From ZCTH02-B3 sp036563895 (GTDB lineage Bacteria > Bacillota > Bacilli > Paenibacillales > Paenibacillaceae): a DNA stretch of 6,962 nucleotides. The notes under the pieces are model-generated. The model was not told the DNA's origin and made no database searches. It saw only the letters and a program-made list of their open reading frames with translations. The position numbers and the translations under genes were made by a program. Location of the stretch: assembly GCA_036563895.1 (NCBI GenBank), contig DATCLN010000218.1, positions 1-6,962 of the forward strand. The letters run 5' to 3'. Every line of letters begins with the position of its first letter. Within the stretch, counting starts at the first letter, position 1. Positions 6,825 to 6,962 of this stretch are shown in pieces.

Positions 6825-6860
6825 ATCGAGTAGAAGGGGGCGGCTAGCCCCCGTCCTCTC
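6825..6860 (-). ncRNA. Group II intron domain 6 with branch-point A and 3' splice end
   Basis: On the minus strand GAGAGGA pairs with TTCTACTC, leaving a single unpaired A at 6831 (3 bp above the helix base). The helix continues, after one bulged C, through GGGGGC/GCCCCC with loop TAGCC. The bulged A is the seventh base from the intron end, the normal distance for the branch point. The final bases GAT lie at 6827-6825. Confidence 0.82.
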
Positions 6861-6862
6861 AC

Positions 6863-6894
6863 ACCACCTGGCATGCGGGTCCGCACCAGGCGGT
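6863..6894 (-). ncRNA. Group II intron domain 5
   Basis: On the minus strand ACCGCCTGG pairs over 9 bp with CCAGGTGGT (one G-U). Then come a 2-nt bulge (TG) on the 3' side and an upper stem TGCG/CGCA closed by the tetraloop GACC. A 9-bp lower stem, 2-nt 3' bulge and short capped upper stem is the diagnostic domain 5 shape. The CGC in the lower stem is the likely catalytic triad, as in class C introns, rather than the AGC of classes A and B. Confidence 0.82.
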
Positions 6895-6903
6895 TCCGAA
6901 GAG

Positions 6904-6962
6904 TTAACGAAATGCCAAGTAACATTCAAGCATGCTGACCAGCCCTTGCGCCTGAAAATATC
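6904..6962 (-). CDS. C-terminal end of group II intron-encoded reverse transcriptase/maturase (partial)
   Basis: The minus frame from 6960 reads YFQAQGLVSMLECYLAFR and stops at TAA (6906-6904), 9 nt before domain 5. Maturases of bacterial introns commonly end this close to domain 5, and the QGL-S-----Y pattern resembles their C-termini as I remember them. Only 18 codons are visible, so the assignment rests mainly on its position next to clear intron RNA domains. Confidence 0.55.
   Translation of the reverse strand, partial: YFQAQGLVSMLECYLAFR

Larger units (their letters stand above)
6825..6962 (-). mobile_element. Group II intron, 3' end (probably class C), 5' part outside window
   Basis: The minus strand shows, in order, the end of a maturase-like reading frame, a domain 5 hairpin, a 2-nt joiner and a domain 6 helix with a single bulged A, then the 3' end CTCGAT, which satisfies the AY rule. 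The splice boundary is placed between 6825 and 6824, with the 3' exon beginning TTTG. Group II introns are self-splicing retroelements that move with their encoded reverse transcriptase/maturase. The ACCGC start of domain 5 and the reading frame ending 9 nt before it resemble bacterial class C introns, which usually insert just after intrinsic terminators; the class assignment is tentative. Confidence 0.82.

Noticed and set aside
6707..6925. N-terminal extension of the RND protein
   Set aside because: The translated extension reads through intron domains 5 and 6 and the leader; the conserved protein start and ribosome site are at 6706.
1..6962. CRISPR array, tRNA, rRNA or insertion sequence termini
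   Set aside because: No regularly spaced repeats, cloverleaf-like sequences or transposase frames were seen on either strand.

Overview
The window looks like chromosome of a high-GC Gram-positive bacterium, most likely a Bacillota member of the Paenibacillaceae type. Four things suggest this: strong AAAGGAG/GGAGG ribosome sites, a near-consensus Bacillus-type LexA (DinR) box, a SwrC/YerP-like RND pump, and GC-rich codon use by eye. The genus cannot be settled from the sequence alone.

Layout. Positions 1-1352 (minus) carry the first 450 codons of glycerol kinase GlpK; the C-terminus runs off the left edge. A 165-bp divergent intergenic region follows. It holds a sigma-A-type promoter whose spacer is occupied by a LexA box, then a leader hairpin over the ribosome site of a plus-strand radical SAM gene (1518-2498, SPL / Rv2578c-like). 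That gene converges, with a 30-bp gap, on a minus-strand stand-alone uroporphyrinogen-III synthase (2529-3347, GTG start), which has its own probable promoter at 3417-3455. Upstream on the minus strand is a large RND efflux permease (3476-6706, 1076 aa) with an unusual low-complexity insert. The right end (6825-6962, minus) is the 3' end of a group II intron: the last codons of its maturase, domain 5, and domain 6 with a bulged branch-point A. It sits 118 bp upstream of the RND start, in the same orientation.

The most interesting signal is the radical SAM gene. Its promoter has a 12/14 match to the LexA box placed exactly between -35 and -10. The encoded protein ends in QLTLF, which fits the bacterial sliding-clamp-binding pentapeptide, carried on a low-complexity tail. 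Together these suggest a DNA-damage-inducible radical SAM enzyme, distantly related to spore photoproduct lyase, that is tethered to the replication clamp. That model is inference, but both signals are plain in the sequence.

The other genes look like independent housekeeping or accessory units (glycerol use, tetrapyrrole synthesis, efflux) with no obvious shared pathway. No tRNA, rRNA, CRISPR array or complete insertion sequence was seen.
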